A stretch of DNA of 64,000 nucleotides from Salinibacter grassmerensis (GCF_947077765.1 NZ_CAMTTF010000010.1:25319-89318); one strand, 5' to 3'; positions 46,172-56,198 are shown, numbered from the stretch's first letter. The notes: a model not told the origin generated them from the sequence alone. Numbers and translations: made by a program.

Positions 46172-46435
46172 GTGGACTGCGATTTCTTCGACGGCCAAAC
46201 CCTAACTCCTGAGAAAATTCAGGACCGTGCCCACCTGCTCTGGAATCAGTCTGGGGATTCTCAGGAGACTCTGGCTGCAGGTATCGGTCGAAGCCAAGCT
46301 GCCGTGAGCAAAGCGCTCAGGGCAGGCGAAAGCCACAAGACTCGTTATGTCAGAATCTGCGTTGATGTGATCGAGCACTATTGCAAGAAGGTGACGATCA
46401 ACTACCCAAGAGGACAGGTGGTGCTTGAGGAGTAG
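46172..46435 (+). CDS. HTH (XRE/sigma-like) small DNA-binding regulator
   Basis: An 87-residue protein with a helix-turn-helix at about 32-55 (SQETLAAGIGRSQAAVSKALRAG). The GTG at 46172 is used as start because it gives MDCDFFDGQTLTPEKI, directly preceding the helices. The C-terminus (KKVTINYPRGQVVLEE) may be a dimerisation strand. It probably binds the TTATAA-AACCAATTGG site upstream of itself. It lies within the segment between the iteron arrays, as a regulator of the mobile segment would. Confidence 0.7.
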   Translation: MDCDFFDGQTLTPEKIQDRAHLLWNQSGDSQETLAAGIGRSQAAVSKALRAGESHKTRYVRICVDVIEHYCKKVTINYPRGQVVLEE

Positions 46436-47544
46436 CTCGCCCGTTGGGGCCAGAATTCCGTCGGTTCTAAGACCTTTCCCCGACAGTTCGAGCAGGCTTC
46501 TAGCACCAATCGGATGTTGAGAGTCTACGTTGTCACAGGTGGCCTGCAAGTTGTGGGTGACTTGCGAAAGGGTGCTGAACCTCTTTCGAAACTAGCGCCT
46601 GTGGCAGGCAGCACAAGTGTAGCATCCCAATACTTTCCCGAGGCTTTCAGTACTCCTGAAGTCCGGATCGGACGCGTTCTGGGCATAGGTGGTACCTATC
46701 GATTTGGAAAGTGGAGAAACGTTCATCGTACCGGGTTTGCTCCAGATTTTTTACACTTGTCGAGACTGCTGTCTGCATGCAGATGCATATTCACATGCGT
46801 ATTCACAGACGTGAGATCGACGTTGTACACCTGCGGGCTTACTTCCAGGCCTGAACAGTTTAGACTTTATCAGAAGCATTTCTATCAGAAGCACTCTTCG
46901 TTTTCTGCGGTCCGACTGGAAATGACAATTGCAGATAAGCCTTTCTGATCGGCTTTCTTCCAGCGCGCAGATATCCTTGAACCCCACCCCCACTTCTCCA
47001 CGCCTGCTTTGGTAACTAAGCGAGGTAGCTAAGCGAGGTAACTAAGCGAATCAGCGCAAACCCGAGTCTCCGATGGTCGCGTTCGCCTGGGCCGGTTCTC
47101 CCCTGGGCATGTCTTCCCTACCCACTCTCCCCTCCCGCGCCCAACTGATCCCGCTGCAGTAACCGGTCCCGCTGCACTTGAGATGCCGTGCCTCGGGCGT
47201 GCCTCTTTCGGTCCGGAAGCATGCGGGGACTCTTCTGCCGGTTGGCCTGCCCGCTCGCGTTCATCTGGGCTTTTGTCATTTGAGCTTATGTCATTCGGGT
47301 CCGTAGGACTAGGTGCCTCCATCGGCGCGTTGTCTAACTTTGTTCACCAGCAAGCGTACGCTCAGTGCATCTCGAACTCAGGGCATCTCGGCATCGGGGA
47401 GTGCTCCCCGCCTTGAGACTACTACTGGCCTCCACGCTAGTCAACCGAAACGCTGCCTGCACCCAGGCCTCCAGCTTCCCGGAGCCCGCGTCCTGCCACC
47501 TTGCCGCAGAGGGCTCTCAAACCGAAATTGCTCTGTGATTGCTC
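46436..47544. other. Noncoding stretch between HTH gene and iteron array 2
   Basis: No supported gene. The frames 46514-46948 and 47029-47322 have mixed composition and no recognisable features. A 13-bp tandem repeat GGTAACTAAGCGA (three units, one mismatch) is at 47011-47049, and GCATGCAGATGCATATTCACATGCG near 46775 is partly symmetrical. Confidence 0.5.
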
Positions 47545-47722
47545 TATGTGTGAGCTTATGTGTGAGGAACCGCTCAACTCATGTGTGAGGAATTGGAAAT
47601 CGGCCTATGTGTGAGGAGCCTATGTGTGAGGAATGCCACTCCTTGTGGAAAACCCCTCCCCCCCCTTCTGAGGGCCGTGTGTGAGGAATGTGTGAGCTGA
47701 TGTGTGAGCCTATGTGTGAGGA
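47545..47722. repeat. Iteron array 2 (TGTGTGAG repeats)
   Basis: Nine TGTGTGAG sites (near 47546, 47558, 47582, 47608, 47623, 47678, 47688, 47701, 47713), sharing with array 1 the order GTGAGGAATTGGAAAT, GGCCTATGTGTGAGGAGCC, GGAATGCCACTCCTTGTGG, CTTCTGAGGG and GAGCTGATGTGTGAG. The copies are in direct orientation, 5.85 kb apart, and bracket the ribbon-helix-helix, GIY-YIG and HTH genes. Recombination between them would release a 5.85-kb circle carrying one array. Confidence 0.65.
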
Positions 47723-47754
47723 GGGGGATTTCGCCCCTTTCACCACACTGCCTT

Positions 47755-48030
47755 TCAGCTCGGCCCAGCGTCGTCTCCAAACGCCCCTTGGGGACGCTCC
47801 CACTCTTCCTCGCTCAAAAACACGTCCTGATCAAAGCTTTCGCTGCGGGCGGCCTGGATATCCTCTTCGTCCATGTCGTAGGGCGTCCCTCGCTTCACCA
47901 TGTCTTTGACAGACTTGTCTCTCTTGATCGTCGTCTCGAATTCCTCCTCGTAGCCGGAGATGGTCTCTGTCATCTCCGGGTCGATTTCCGCAGCGCTCGC
48001 AAACTGATCCTCGTTCCCGAATATGCCGGC
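47755..48030 (-). pseudogene. C-terminal fragment of an acidic protein
   Basis: The frame GNEDQFASAAEIDPEMTETISG, then YEEEFETTIKRDKSVKDMVKRG, then TPYDMDEEDIQAARSESFDQDVFLSEEEWERP has the acidic, helical make-up of a real halophile protein C-terminus, and ends at 47755. Upstream of about 48030 the frame turns into the antisense of a LytTR gene, so the 5' part of this gene has been replaced. No family recognised. Confidence 0.5.
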
Positions 48031-48339
48031 GGGCGCGTGCAGTTCGTGAAGACCGACGCCATCGAGTGGGTGGAAGCAGCGGGCGATTACGTGCAGCTCC
48101 ACACCCCCGACACGACGCACCTTCTGCGCAAGACGATGCAGGAGATGGAGGCGGCACTCGACGGGGACCAGTTCCTCCGAATCCACCGCTCGACCATCGT
48201 GAACGTAGACTGCCTTCAGGAAATGCGGCCCTACGGCTCCAACAACGAGTACACCGTCATCCTGGAGGACGGCACGAAGCGCAAGCTCAGCCGCACCTAC
48301 CAGGACGAGGTGGATTCATTCTTCGACGGGGCGCTTTAA
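48000..48339 (+). pseudogene. LytTR DNA-binding domain fragment (response regulator C-terminus)
   Basis: From about 48000 the plus strand codes for a complete LytTR domain: GGRVQFVKTDAIEWVEAAGDYV, LRKTMQEMEAAL, QFLRIHRSTIVNVDCLQEMRPY and LEDGTKRKLSRTY, ending at 48339. Full LytTR regulators (AgrA/LytR type) carry an upstream receiver domain; here the region that should hold it is instead the antisense of an unrelated acidic protein (47755-48030) and iteron array 2. The open frame from 47704 is therefore an accident and the regulator is truncated. It may still be translated from an internal start. Confidence 0.7.
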
Positions 48340-48996
48340 TCCGCCCCTGAGACATGGCAAACCCGCCCATCGACTCTAAGCTACGACATGGAGGCAGACA
48401 AGCAGCAGACGCTCCATCGCGAAGGTGGATCTTGGGAGCTAAGCTTCCAGAGCGAGGTGGGGCTGCCAGCCCCCTGTGGGGCAGCGGTAAGGTAGAGGGG
48501 ACCAGGTCTGGGCAAGCGCTGACTAGGGGCTTGCCGACAACCTCGGCACCACGCTCGGCGTGCAGTCAGGCGCCGCCGGCCAGTCGAGCGCTACTGGACA
48601 ACCAGGGACCACCGGCGCACGAGCGATCTGGACGTTCGAGGCTGTTGCGCTGGCCGGTGGCAAACCTGCAGCAGACAGCGCGGGCTGGTGGACCTGGGCT
48701 CTCGCCCGCAGGCACACCGCTCGACAGAGATATTTTCTGACAGGGGTTCATAGGTGCTCCAAGACCTTCGAGATGCAAAGCGCGGTCACCACGGTTTCTC
48801 CAACTGGGTCTCAGTGGAGGTCTCCGGGTAGAAGAGGTAGTGGAAGGCGTCTCTCTCAGCCCTTCAAGGGTAGCCGATAATATTTCGTTATCAGTTGTTA
48901 GATTTATCGCCCAAAGCGGGACTGAATGGGGCCGGTCCATCGGGCGATCCGCTGGGCGACTTGACAGGTTGGTAGGCGATCACTGCTCTGCGTCGC
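48340..48996. other. Noncoding stretch
   Basis: No supported gene. The open frames are shadows with odd composition; 48880-48915 is AT-rich. Nothing else specific is seen. Confidence 0.5.
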
Positions 48997-49167
48997 CTAC
49001 CCCTCCGTGACACTGATCGACTCTACCTCCTCTTCTGAGAACCGCAGGACTTCTCCACTGGCCGTTTTGATCTTGTAGCCCTCCCGGGTTTTTCGAATGT
49101 CGTCTTCCGACTCGACCTGATACCGGGTCTTTCGCCGGTCCGTGGTGGTTACTTCGGCAACAAGCAT
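48997..49167 (-). CDS. Small 56-aa protein (hypothetical)
   Basis: A short frame beginning at ATG 49167 codes for MLVAEVTTTDRRKTRYQVE and continues SEDDIRKTREGYKIKTASG, EVLRFSEEEVESISVTEG to a TAG at 48997. The acidic composition and clean Met start make it look like a real gene. Strand-rich start and charged end resemble small antitoxin or regulator proteins. It lies 146 bp downstream of a PIN toxin on the same strand, so a pairing is possible but unproven. Confidence 0.5.
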   Translation of the reverse strand: MLVAEVTTTDRRKTRYQVESEDDIRKTREGYKIKTASGEVLRFSEEEVESISVTEG

Positions 49168-49313
49168 ATTGGCTTGAATCGCTTTGGCTTAGCTCACTCG
49201 GACTTGACTCACTGAGCTGGGCGTTTCGTCTTGAAGCAGGGCGGACTGAGATGGGGCAGAATGAGGGCAAGGCCCTGGTCTCTGAGCACTTCCACAACCT
49301 GTTCCAGAAGCTC

Positions 49314-49739
49314 TCAAGTCGCGGGGACCGGAATCCCCATGTGAGACCCGAGTTCCAGAAGATCTGAATCTCCGGACACGACAGCCTCTGCCTCCAACTC
49401 CGGAGCATATTCGAGAATTTTGTTGTCATCCAGATCCGAACTTATGCCTTTAATCGACGGTGGATCGGGGGTGTACAAGACGACCTCCCTAGAGGCAAAC
49501 GCTTCGATCGGGACGCGCTTCTCCGACCTGCCTACTGCACCGGTCTTTTGGAGAGCCTTCTGGTACTCCATCACGGTCGGATCGGAGAGGGAAAGCGTGA
49601 TTCGGTCGTCGAACCAAAGCTCCACAACCTGCCGAGGAAGGCCGCTGAAAGCCAAGGGCACGAAGATGTTTGTATCAACGGCAACCCTTGCCTCGACCCT
49701 CCACCGGCAGGCGTCCGCCCCACAGCCCTTCCTGAGCAC
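49314..49739 (-). CDS. PIN-domain toxin, COG1569-like
   Basis: About 141 residues, with VAVDTNIFVPLAFSG near residue 20-34, a helical centre (TVMEYQKALQKTGAVG), and a C-terminal LDDNKILEYA ... EAEAVVSGDSDLL giving the second acidic cluster of a PIN nuclease. The family is the 'putative toxin component, PIN family' group. The start is GTG 49739 as no later start precedes the first Asp. No clear antitoxin gene adjoins; the 56-aa gene at 48997 is the nearest candidate. Confidence 0.7.
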   Translation of the reverse strand: MLRKGCGADACRWRVEARVAVDTNIFVPLAFSGLPRQVVELWFDDRITLSLSDPTVMEYQKALQKTGAVGRSEKRVPIEAFASREVVLYTPDPPSIKGISSDLDDNKILEYAPELEAEAVVSGDSDLLELGSHMGIPVPAT

Positions 49740-50382
49740 GGCGTTGCTAGTGCGTTTTCCTCCCGTCGTGCCGGCTTCTAAAGACGATCCTCTGGGTCGT
49801 CATCGGTCCAAATGGCCAGCTGTGCCGTAGCTGTAGTCAGGCGGCGACTTGAGAGGAAAGTGTCTTTTGAAGGTTGCACAGCGCGTATTACAAGTGGTGC
49901 AATGGAAAAGCTCTTGTCTACTTCCGGTGTCTCCTTCTTTGTCTGGCCGACGAGAACAGGTTCTCATTCCAAAGTCATGTGTTATTATTTTTGGCCGACG
50001 GTTATTGCCAAGAGTGATACCTTCAGTTGTTACTGGGCAAATTGGGATTCCTGCCATGGCCAGTTGAGTGGCCGCCGCCCGGGCCTCACCTAGGCGCCTT
50101 CACCAAGCGCTCTCAACAAGTACACCGGGAAGGGCCTTCTGATCACTTTTGAGAAGTGTAAAGGAGGGTGAGGACCCACTGACGTACTACAGGTATCGGT
50201 TTGATCTGGGATTGAGCTTGAATCCCCAGGACGTCTCCTTTGCACGCCCAGGCCAAGAGGATACCAGTCAAGTACACGGCTTCGGCTCGCTGCAGGAAAA
50301 ACCTGCGGTTTCGGAGATATGATTAGCCAAGCAAAAGTTATTTTAGGGTGGAACCACTTTTCGACACGAACAATCGTTCGGC
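49740..50382. other. Noncoding stretch upstream of the methyltransferase
   Basis: No supported gene. The open frames on both strands have poor composition. No riboswitch could be identified for the methionine-related gene that follows, though a 200-bp leader is possible. Confidence 0.45.
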
Positions 50383-51345
50383 ATGAAAAACCTACTGACA
50401 CGACCCTCCGGCAACCCTGTACTGCTGGACGGCGGCCTGGGTCAGGAACTGATCCGCCGGGGCATGCTGGACACGGAGCCTTCACTCTGGTCCGCAAATG
50501 CCCTCACCGAAGCCCCTGACCTAGTGCAGGAGGTGCACGAGGACTACCTGCGCGCAGGCGCAGACGTGATCACCACCAACACCTACGCTACGCCCCCGGA
50601 ACGCCTCTCAGAGGCTGGCCTGGAAGGCCGGGCCGAGGCGCTCAACCAAAAGGCCGGCCGCCTGGCGGAGCGCGCACGGGCAGCGGTTGGCCAGGACGCT
50701 CTCATTGCGGGATCTCTACCTCCGATTCGAGGGAGTTACCGGCCCGACTTGGTCGGCGAGATGGACGAGATCGAGCCACAGTACCGCGAGCAGGCCGGCT
50801 ACCTGGCCCCACACGTCGACTTCTTCCTCTGTGAGACGATGTCGACCCCAGGTGAGGCCCAGGCGGCGGCCAGAGGAGCCGCATCGACCGGGTGTCCAGT
50901 GCTGGTGTCGTATACGATTGCGGACCCCTCGTCGCCGGAAGAGGCCGAGCCGCGTCTTCGCGACGGGCGGTCTCTCGAGGAAGCGGTCGAAGCACTGTCG
51001 GGGCTTCCGGTGGAGGGAATCCTGCTGAACTGCTCCTACCCCGAAAGCATCTCGGCGGCCGTGCCAGTCCTCCGCGAGCTGACCGACCGGCCAGTCGGCG
51101 CTTACGCCAACGCGTTTACTCACATCCCGGATGACTTCGACGAGCATGCGGACGCCCTGAACTCGGGCGCCAGACCCGAACAGCGCGAGGACCTTTCTCC
51201 CGAAGCCTACGCCAAGCATGTCGAAAACTGGCTGAGCGCCGGCGCCGATATCGTGGGCGGGTGCTGCGAGGTTGGGCCGGGTCACGTTGCTCACCTGCGC
51301 ACCATGATCGATAGCGCGGCGGACACTCGCCGGGCAGCGGGATAG
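50383..51345 (+). CDS. mmuM: Homocysteine S-methyltransferase
   Basis: A 320-residue (betaalpha)8-barrel methyltransferase that makes methionine by moving a methyl group (usually from S-methylmethionine or S-adenosylmethionine) to homocysteine. The N-terminus has LLDGGLGQELIRRG, and the zinc-binding cysteines are seen in LNCSYPE (near 208) and GGCCEVGP (near 289-296). Start ATG 50383. No other methionine genes are adjacent. Probably a housekeeping-type enzyme carried along. Confidence 0.88.
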   Translation: MKNLLTRPSGNPVLLDGGLGQELIRRGMLDTEPSLWSANALTEAPDLVQEVHEDYLRAGADVITTNTYATPPERLSEAGLEGRAEALNQKAGRLAERARAAVGQDALIAGSLPPIRGSYRPDLVGEMDEIEPQYREQAGYLAPHVDFFLCETMSTPGEAQAAARGAASTGCPVLVSYTIADPSSPEEAEPRLRDGRSLEEAVEALSGLPVEGILLNCSYPESISAAVPVLRELTDRPVGAYANAFTHIPDDFDEHADALNSGARPEQREDLSPEAYAKHVENWLSAGADIVGGCCEVGPGHVAHLRTMIDSAADTRRAAG

Positions 51346-51967
51346 CAATCTCGGTTCGGCGAGACGACCTTCCCGCAAGCCGGCCTCCCCGAAGGCTGTA
51401 TCTCTGGCCACACGTCGAAGCACACCGTCGTTGCTCCCGGCAACGCAGACGAGACGAAGCGATCTCGACGAGTATCGTCGTCGAACGTCTCGCTGTCGTC
51501 CTCCGAAGCCAAGATTCCGAGCAATGGCAGTGCAGAGCGCCAGGGCCGTTTGACCAGAACCGCAGTTTGCTCATCCATGTGGCAAGGCGGTCGCACTGGG
51601 ATCGCGACGGCGGAGGAGGGCTCCCGCATCGTGAGCGGGATCACAGCCGACGTGCGCGACTCTTTGAGAATGGCTCGGGTTCCTTCCAAAGATTGGGCCA
51701 TTCGTTTTTGATGCAGACAGATCGTCCGCTCTGTCTGCTCATTTACAGACATGTGTTTGAGAAAGGTTTACTGGTTCCTCCTGGCGTCCGGCGGCGTAAG
51801 CCGCCTCAATTTGGCGCAGAGCCCGGTAGGGGTAGCGGCCCGCCAGGAATCGGGGTGGCCCACCTCAATCGGCTCGTGCCGATGACGCCAGCTGCCCGCC
51901 TCGCCCATCCACCCGGCGTTCAAACCGGAAGATCGTCAATCCGAGTACGCATATTCCAAGTACACAT
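51346..51967. other. Noncoding stretch
   Basis: No supported gene. The minus-strand frame at 51291-51752 lacks family features and overlaps the end of the methyltransferase, so it is not called. Nothing else specific is seen. Confidence 0.45.
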
Positions 51968-53560
51968 ATGATGACACCCCGGACGGCGACAGATGTCGAT
52001 ACAGCAATTATCGGAACCGGCTTCGCCGGCCTCGGCGCATCGATCCGGCTCTTGCAGGAGGGCGAGGACGACTTTGTCGTGTTTGAACGGGCAGAAGAGG
52101 TCGGGGGGGTCTGGCGAGAAAATCGCTATCCGGGCTGCGCCTGCGACACGGCCTCCCACCTGTACTCGTTTTCGTTTGCGCCGAAGCCGGACTGGTCCCA
52201 GCGATTTGCGAAACGAGATGAGATCCTTACGTACCTGAAGACCTGCGCGACGCAGTTTGGCGTCCGCCCGCATATTCGGTTTGGGCATACGGTCGAGCGC
52301 GCGGTCTGGGAAGAAGAAGCGCTGAGATGGAAAATCGACACCTCGGAGGGGACCTGCACTGCACGTACGCTTGTCCTGGGCGTCGGCACGCACTCCCAGC
52401 CGCACGTCCCCGACCTTCCCGGCCAGGCGCGGTTTGACGGCCGAGCCTTTCACTCGGCCGACTGGCCAGCCGACTTCGACCCGACGGGAAAGCGCGTCGC
52501 CGTTGTCGGGACGGGGGCCTCGGCAGTTCAGATCGTGCCCGCTCTCCAACCGCATGCCGAGCACCTGACGCTTTTTCAGCGCACGCCGGCATGGGTGGTC
52601 CCCCACGGTAATTCAGAGATCCCCCCCTCGGTGCATCGCCTCTTCGAGCGCATTCCGGGGCTGCTGCTGCTCTGGCGGTACGTTCTGCACACCATCCGAG
52701 AGATGTCGGGATTGCTCTTCTGGCACCCGAAAATTGCTCGCCTCGTGGAGCCGCTCGTTCGCCTCTGGATGCGACGTCAAATTCCGGACCCCGATCTGAG
52801 GGAGACCCTGACGCCTAACTATACCCTTGGCTGCAAGCGCATTCTTCACTCCGACGATTACTATCCGGCTCTGATGCAGCCGAACGTGCGGGTAGTCGAC
52901 GGAGCCGCACGCGAGGTGCATGCCGCTGCTGTGTCCGGGCCCGACGCGACGAGTACCACTGTGTCGGATTCCGATGCAACAACGGTCCCCGCGGCGGGGC
53001 CGCACGCGGCGGACGCGATCGTCTACTGCACCGGCTTCAAGTCCACGAACATGCCGTTCAGTCGCTGTATTTACGGGCGGGGCGGGCGCTCGCTCAACGA
53101 GGTCTGGGGGCCGTCGCCTCGCGCGCATCTGGGCACGACGGTCTCCGGATTCCCAAACTTGTTTCTGTTGCGAGGACCAAACACCGGGCTCGGCCACAAC
53201 TCGATCCTCCCGATGATCGAAGCGCAGATCGAGCACATCCTCGGCGCGCTGCAGTACATGGAGGCAACAGGCACCGCGGCCGTTGAGCCCCGTCCAGCCG
53301 CTCAGGAACGCTTCGTCGAGCAGGTTGACCGCTGGTCGAAAAACACCGTGTGGACGGACGGCGGATGCGACAGCTGGTACCTGGATGAATCCGGCCGGAA
53401 CGCAGTCTTGTGGCCCCGATCCATCGCAGCCTTCCGTAGGCGCGCCGAGGATTTCGACCCGTCAGAATACGTCACGGTGAGCCGACCCGCATCGTCCAAC
53501 GGCACAATGTCGAAAACGCCGGCGGAGAAAGCCGGTCGCGGCCCCCGGTCTGGGAAATAA
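51968..53560 (+). CDS. Flavin-containing monooxygenase (Baeyer-Villiger type)
   Basis: A 530-residue FAD/NADPH-dependent monooxygenase. FAD site IIGTGFAGLGASIRL near 14-28; the Baeyer-Villiger fingerprint FDGRAFHSADWP near 156-167; NADPH site VVGTGASAVQIVPAL near 178-192; and the later CTGFKSTNM segment. It oxidises ketones or aldehydes to esters, or similar lipophilic substrates. The centre holds a short Thr/Ser/Asp-rich duplicated insert (VSGPDATSTTVSDSDATT, near 318-335). The start ATG 51968 is preceded by a second ATG (ATGATG). No clear operon partner. Confidence 0.9.
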   Translation: MMTPRTATDVDTAIIGTGFAGLGASIRLLQEGEDDFVVFERAEEVGGVWRENRYPGCACDTASHLYSFSFAPKPDWSQRFAKRDEILTYLKTCATQFGVRPHIRFGHTVERAVWEEEALRWKIDTSEGTCTARTLVLGVGTHSQPHVPDLPGQARFDGRAFHSADWPADFDPTGKRVAVVGTGASAVQIVPALQPHAEHLTLFQRTPAWVVPHGNSEIPPSVHRLFERIPGLLLLWRYVLHTIREMSGLLFWHPKIARLVEPLVRLWMRRQIPDPDLRETLTPNYTLGCKRILHSDDYYPALMQPNVRVVDGAAREVHAAAVSGPDATSTTVSDSDATTVPAAGPHAADAIVYCTGFKSTNMPFSRCIYGRGGRSLNEVWGPSPRAHLGTTVSGFPNLFLLRGPNTGLGHNSILPMIEAQIEHILGALQYMEATGTAAVEPRPAAQERFVEQVDRWSKNTVWTDGGCDSWYLDESGRNAVLWPRSIAAFRRRAEDFDPSEYVTVSRPASSNGTMSKTPAEKAGRGPRSGK

Positions 53561-54019
53561 CCGTCGGATTCGTGGGGAAATAGCGCTGGATTCGACGGTG
53601 GCTCCCACACTTGGGAACTGCTACACGTGGAGACTGCCACAGCACACTTCCACAGTGTAGGAAAATCGGGCAAAGCCACTGGGACATTTTGCAGCAATCA
53701 TTCCCGCCCCATGGGGAATGGCGACGGCGTGTTATCGGCAATCATCGTCGGGGGTGATTCCCCATATCCTGAATGCAGCTCAGCGGCTGTTTCCAACACC
53801 GGCCCTCGACACCTTGGCGCGGGCACGCGGTCTGTCCGATTTGACGATGTCTCTGATGTAGTAGCGCCCACAGTACAGGAGTGTCTCCCCGGTGACCAAT
53901 CAAGCCAAGTCGGCCCTGCCAACGAGTTAGCTTCCGGCCAGCCTTCCAGCTAAAGGTCGTGACCCGCCCAAGTATTGTAGGAAGAGAATCAACGTGACAA
54001 CCATGATGGCCTGACTAAG

Positions 54020-54733
54020 TCACCGGCTGGCTGCGTCGTCACCGGGCCGCTCTTCGGCGTAGAGGTCCACCTGAATCTGAAGCGGCTCTGCCCCCGTCTT
54101 TTCCCCCAGAAGATCGGGGGCTCCGGTCCACGCTCCGACGTGCACGTGCGGCGCCCGAGAGGTACCGTTGTTGCCGACTTTTCCAACGACATCTCCGCGC
54201 GCGACGGTGTCCCCCGGCTCCACTTCGATTTCTCGGACATGAGCATAGGCGGCGGTGATTCCCTCCCTCTCGTCTTCAAAGACGATGAGTCCCGTCTTCC
54301 CGTCTCGATTCACAGCGCCGGGCTCATTGGTGCTATCAGGCCGCGCTACCCGTACGACTCTTCCTTCAAACGGGGCCAGCACGTCCTGTCGCCACCCGTA
54401 CCAGTCTTCGTTGTCCTTTCCAGCAGTTCCGGGCTTGTAGGCCCGACCAATGCCATCTCTCCCAACCTTCATCACAGTGAAGTCGCGGGCGAGCTGGTCA
54501 ACCAGACGAAGCTGGGGGCGATAGGTGTGCTCCCGGGTGTTGAGATACGTGCGCCTGCCAGGCACGTCGATCGGGGGATGGATCAGCACCGACTGGGTCA
54601 GGGTGTCGCTTTCAAGGTCGAGTCCTTGTTGTGCGCTGGCCTCCTGTGGCAGGGCCACGAGAGTGAAAAGGCCGATGGCGAGGATGCTGAGAAGACAGGC
54701 TGTGCTAAGCAAACGTACTGCAAGTCGATCCAT
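54020..54733 (-). CDS. M23-family peptidase-like exported protein, one zinc ligand changed
   Basis: A 237-residue secreted protein (signal ends near ASAQ) with an M23/LytM-type domain: GWRQDVLAPFEGRVVRV where the family normally has HxGxDxxAPxGTPV, AYAHVREIEVEPGDTVARGDVVGKVGNNG and the HxH pair in RAPHVHVGAW. The first zinc His is replaced (GWRQD), while Asp and the HxH remain, so peptidase activity is doubtful; catalytically degenerate LytM proteins often regulate other cell-wall enzymes. Salinity-adapted acidic tail. Confidence 0.8.
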   Translation of the reverse strand: MDRLAVRLLSTACLLSILAIGLFTLVALPQEASAQQGLDLESDTLTQSVLIHPPIDVPGRRTYLNTREHTYRPQLRLVDQLARDFTVMKVGRDGIGRAYKPGTAGKDNEDWYGWRQDVLAPFEGRVVRVARPDSTNEPGAVNRDGKTGLIVFEDEREGITAAYAHVREIEVEPGDTVARGDVVGKVGNNGTSRAPHVHVGAWTGAPDLLGEKTGAEPLQIQVDLYAEERPGDDAASR

Positions 54734-55593
54734 CTCTGGTTGGCTCTGGTTGACAGGACTGAAGAGGCAAAGCTTCTAGTTCCTTCTGCTCACTCGAACC
54801 ACGATATTGGGCGGAAGTCTGTTACAGCGGGCCGTGTCTCCAAACCTGTGAGCAGTAGTTCTCGACCCTTACAAGCTGTAGTCTCCACCTCCGCCTACTT
54901 CTACCTCTAGTTGCTAAGCATATCTTGCCCCTCCCCTTGATAGCGAGTTTTTCCAAGCAGAGATGGATCGCAAAAAGACTCGAAGAACCCAGTCGGGGTG
55001 GGCTGTGCGGCCTTCTCGCAGGCCACACCCAAGACACAGGTTCAACGCATGCCTCGGTGCAGACATGTGTCGCCGCCCGCAGGCACTTGTCTCTCGCGGG
55101 CATAGTGTGCCCGTTGAGCAACGTTCGAACCGCGAAGGGGGGCGACGGCTTCCAGATCCCCGGTGCGACAGGATGTTGCCAGCAGTTGAGGCGAGAACGC
55201 CCGGTCTGGATGCCTGCCAGCATGCGGGAGGTAACTGGGCACCCCATCAATCCGTGTTGGGCTTCGGTATAGCCCTCTGTGGGTATGATGGGGGTTCTAG
55301 TTGGGACGCGGTGGGACTCAGCCCCGCCTATGTTCCGTTTGTGACGCTCCTTTCTGCTTATCGAATTGCGTCCCCTACCGTCCCGCATCCCGGTTGTCTC
55401 AAAGCAGGAACGGTCAGGCCCCACTCCCCTTCGACTCATCGCATATCGACAAACCCTTTTGAATCCGGCAGTCCCGCATCTCCCGCCTTGAACGCAAGAG
55501 GGGATTTCTCCCGGGGTCCGGCCGCACTCCAGACATGGCTCTCAACCGCTGAAATCCCCAAAGCTGACATCCACCTCCAATCCGCGAGACTCA
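54734..55593. other. Noncoding stretch
   Basis: No supported gene. The long open frames on both strands (54822-55439, 54963-55673) have unlikely composition and overlap each other. Nothing else specific is seen. Confidence 0.45.
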
Positions 55594-55779
55594 ATGCCCG
55601 AAGCAGAGCTCGAAAACCCGTACGACGAGGACGAGGAGCCCGACCTCCACACCGCCTGGACCGAGGGCGCTGAAGCAGCCCACACCGACGAGGATATCGG
55701 TCCCGTCGAAGACCTCTATGACGACCCCAACGTGGCCTACGCCTTCTTGAAGGGATACACGGAGGTAAGCCGGCCGTAA
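55594..55779 (+). CDS. Small acidic protein (61 aa)
   Basis: MPEAELENPYDEDEEPDLHT, then AWTEGAEAAHTDEDIGPVEDLYDDP, then a hydrophobic NVAYAFLKGYTEVSRP end. The high Asp/Glu content, clean ATG and lack of competing frame make it likely real; it is typical of small halophile proteins. No family recognised. Confidence 0.6.
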   Translation: MPEAELENPYDEDEEPDLHTAWTEGAEAAHTDEDIGPVEDLYDDPNVAYAFLKGYTEVSRP

Positions 55780-56198
55780 CTCGACTTTCCATGTCAGCGC
55801 CGGAAAATGATGGGTCTGTTTCAGACCACGTGGGCCCCGGCAGGCTGAGAGTCGGCAGCGCAAGTCACCACAGCTCTAACTCTTCAGAAATTCATTCGAA
55901 AGGCACCCTGCCTGAAAATGGTCACTGAGGAAAACTCTTCAGGATGGAAAGCTCTTCGAGAGATTGCCCGAACGTACGCTCCCCTGCAGGTCCGGCCCCA
56001 CATGCAGAGTCCAGTGGTGTAGACTACGAGCGATTCTGCGGCTCACGAGATGTTTCGGGCTACAGGGTGTGACGAACCTGTGCGGAAACAAGGCAGCTGT
56101 GACGATGGCGTCACCCCCACAGCAAATAGGCAATATTGCCAAGACGCAGAGAGTTTCTAGCTGTGTTAGTTTATCCCTTAAACACTTATACACAGCCA

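Noticed and set aside
47029..47322. 97-codon minus-strand frame
   Set aside because: Polar low-complexity composition, overlaps a 13-bp repeat at its end; not convincing.
51291..51752. 153-codon minus-strand frame
   Set aside because: Overlaps the methyltransferase end and shows no family features.
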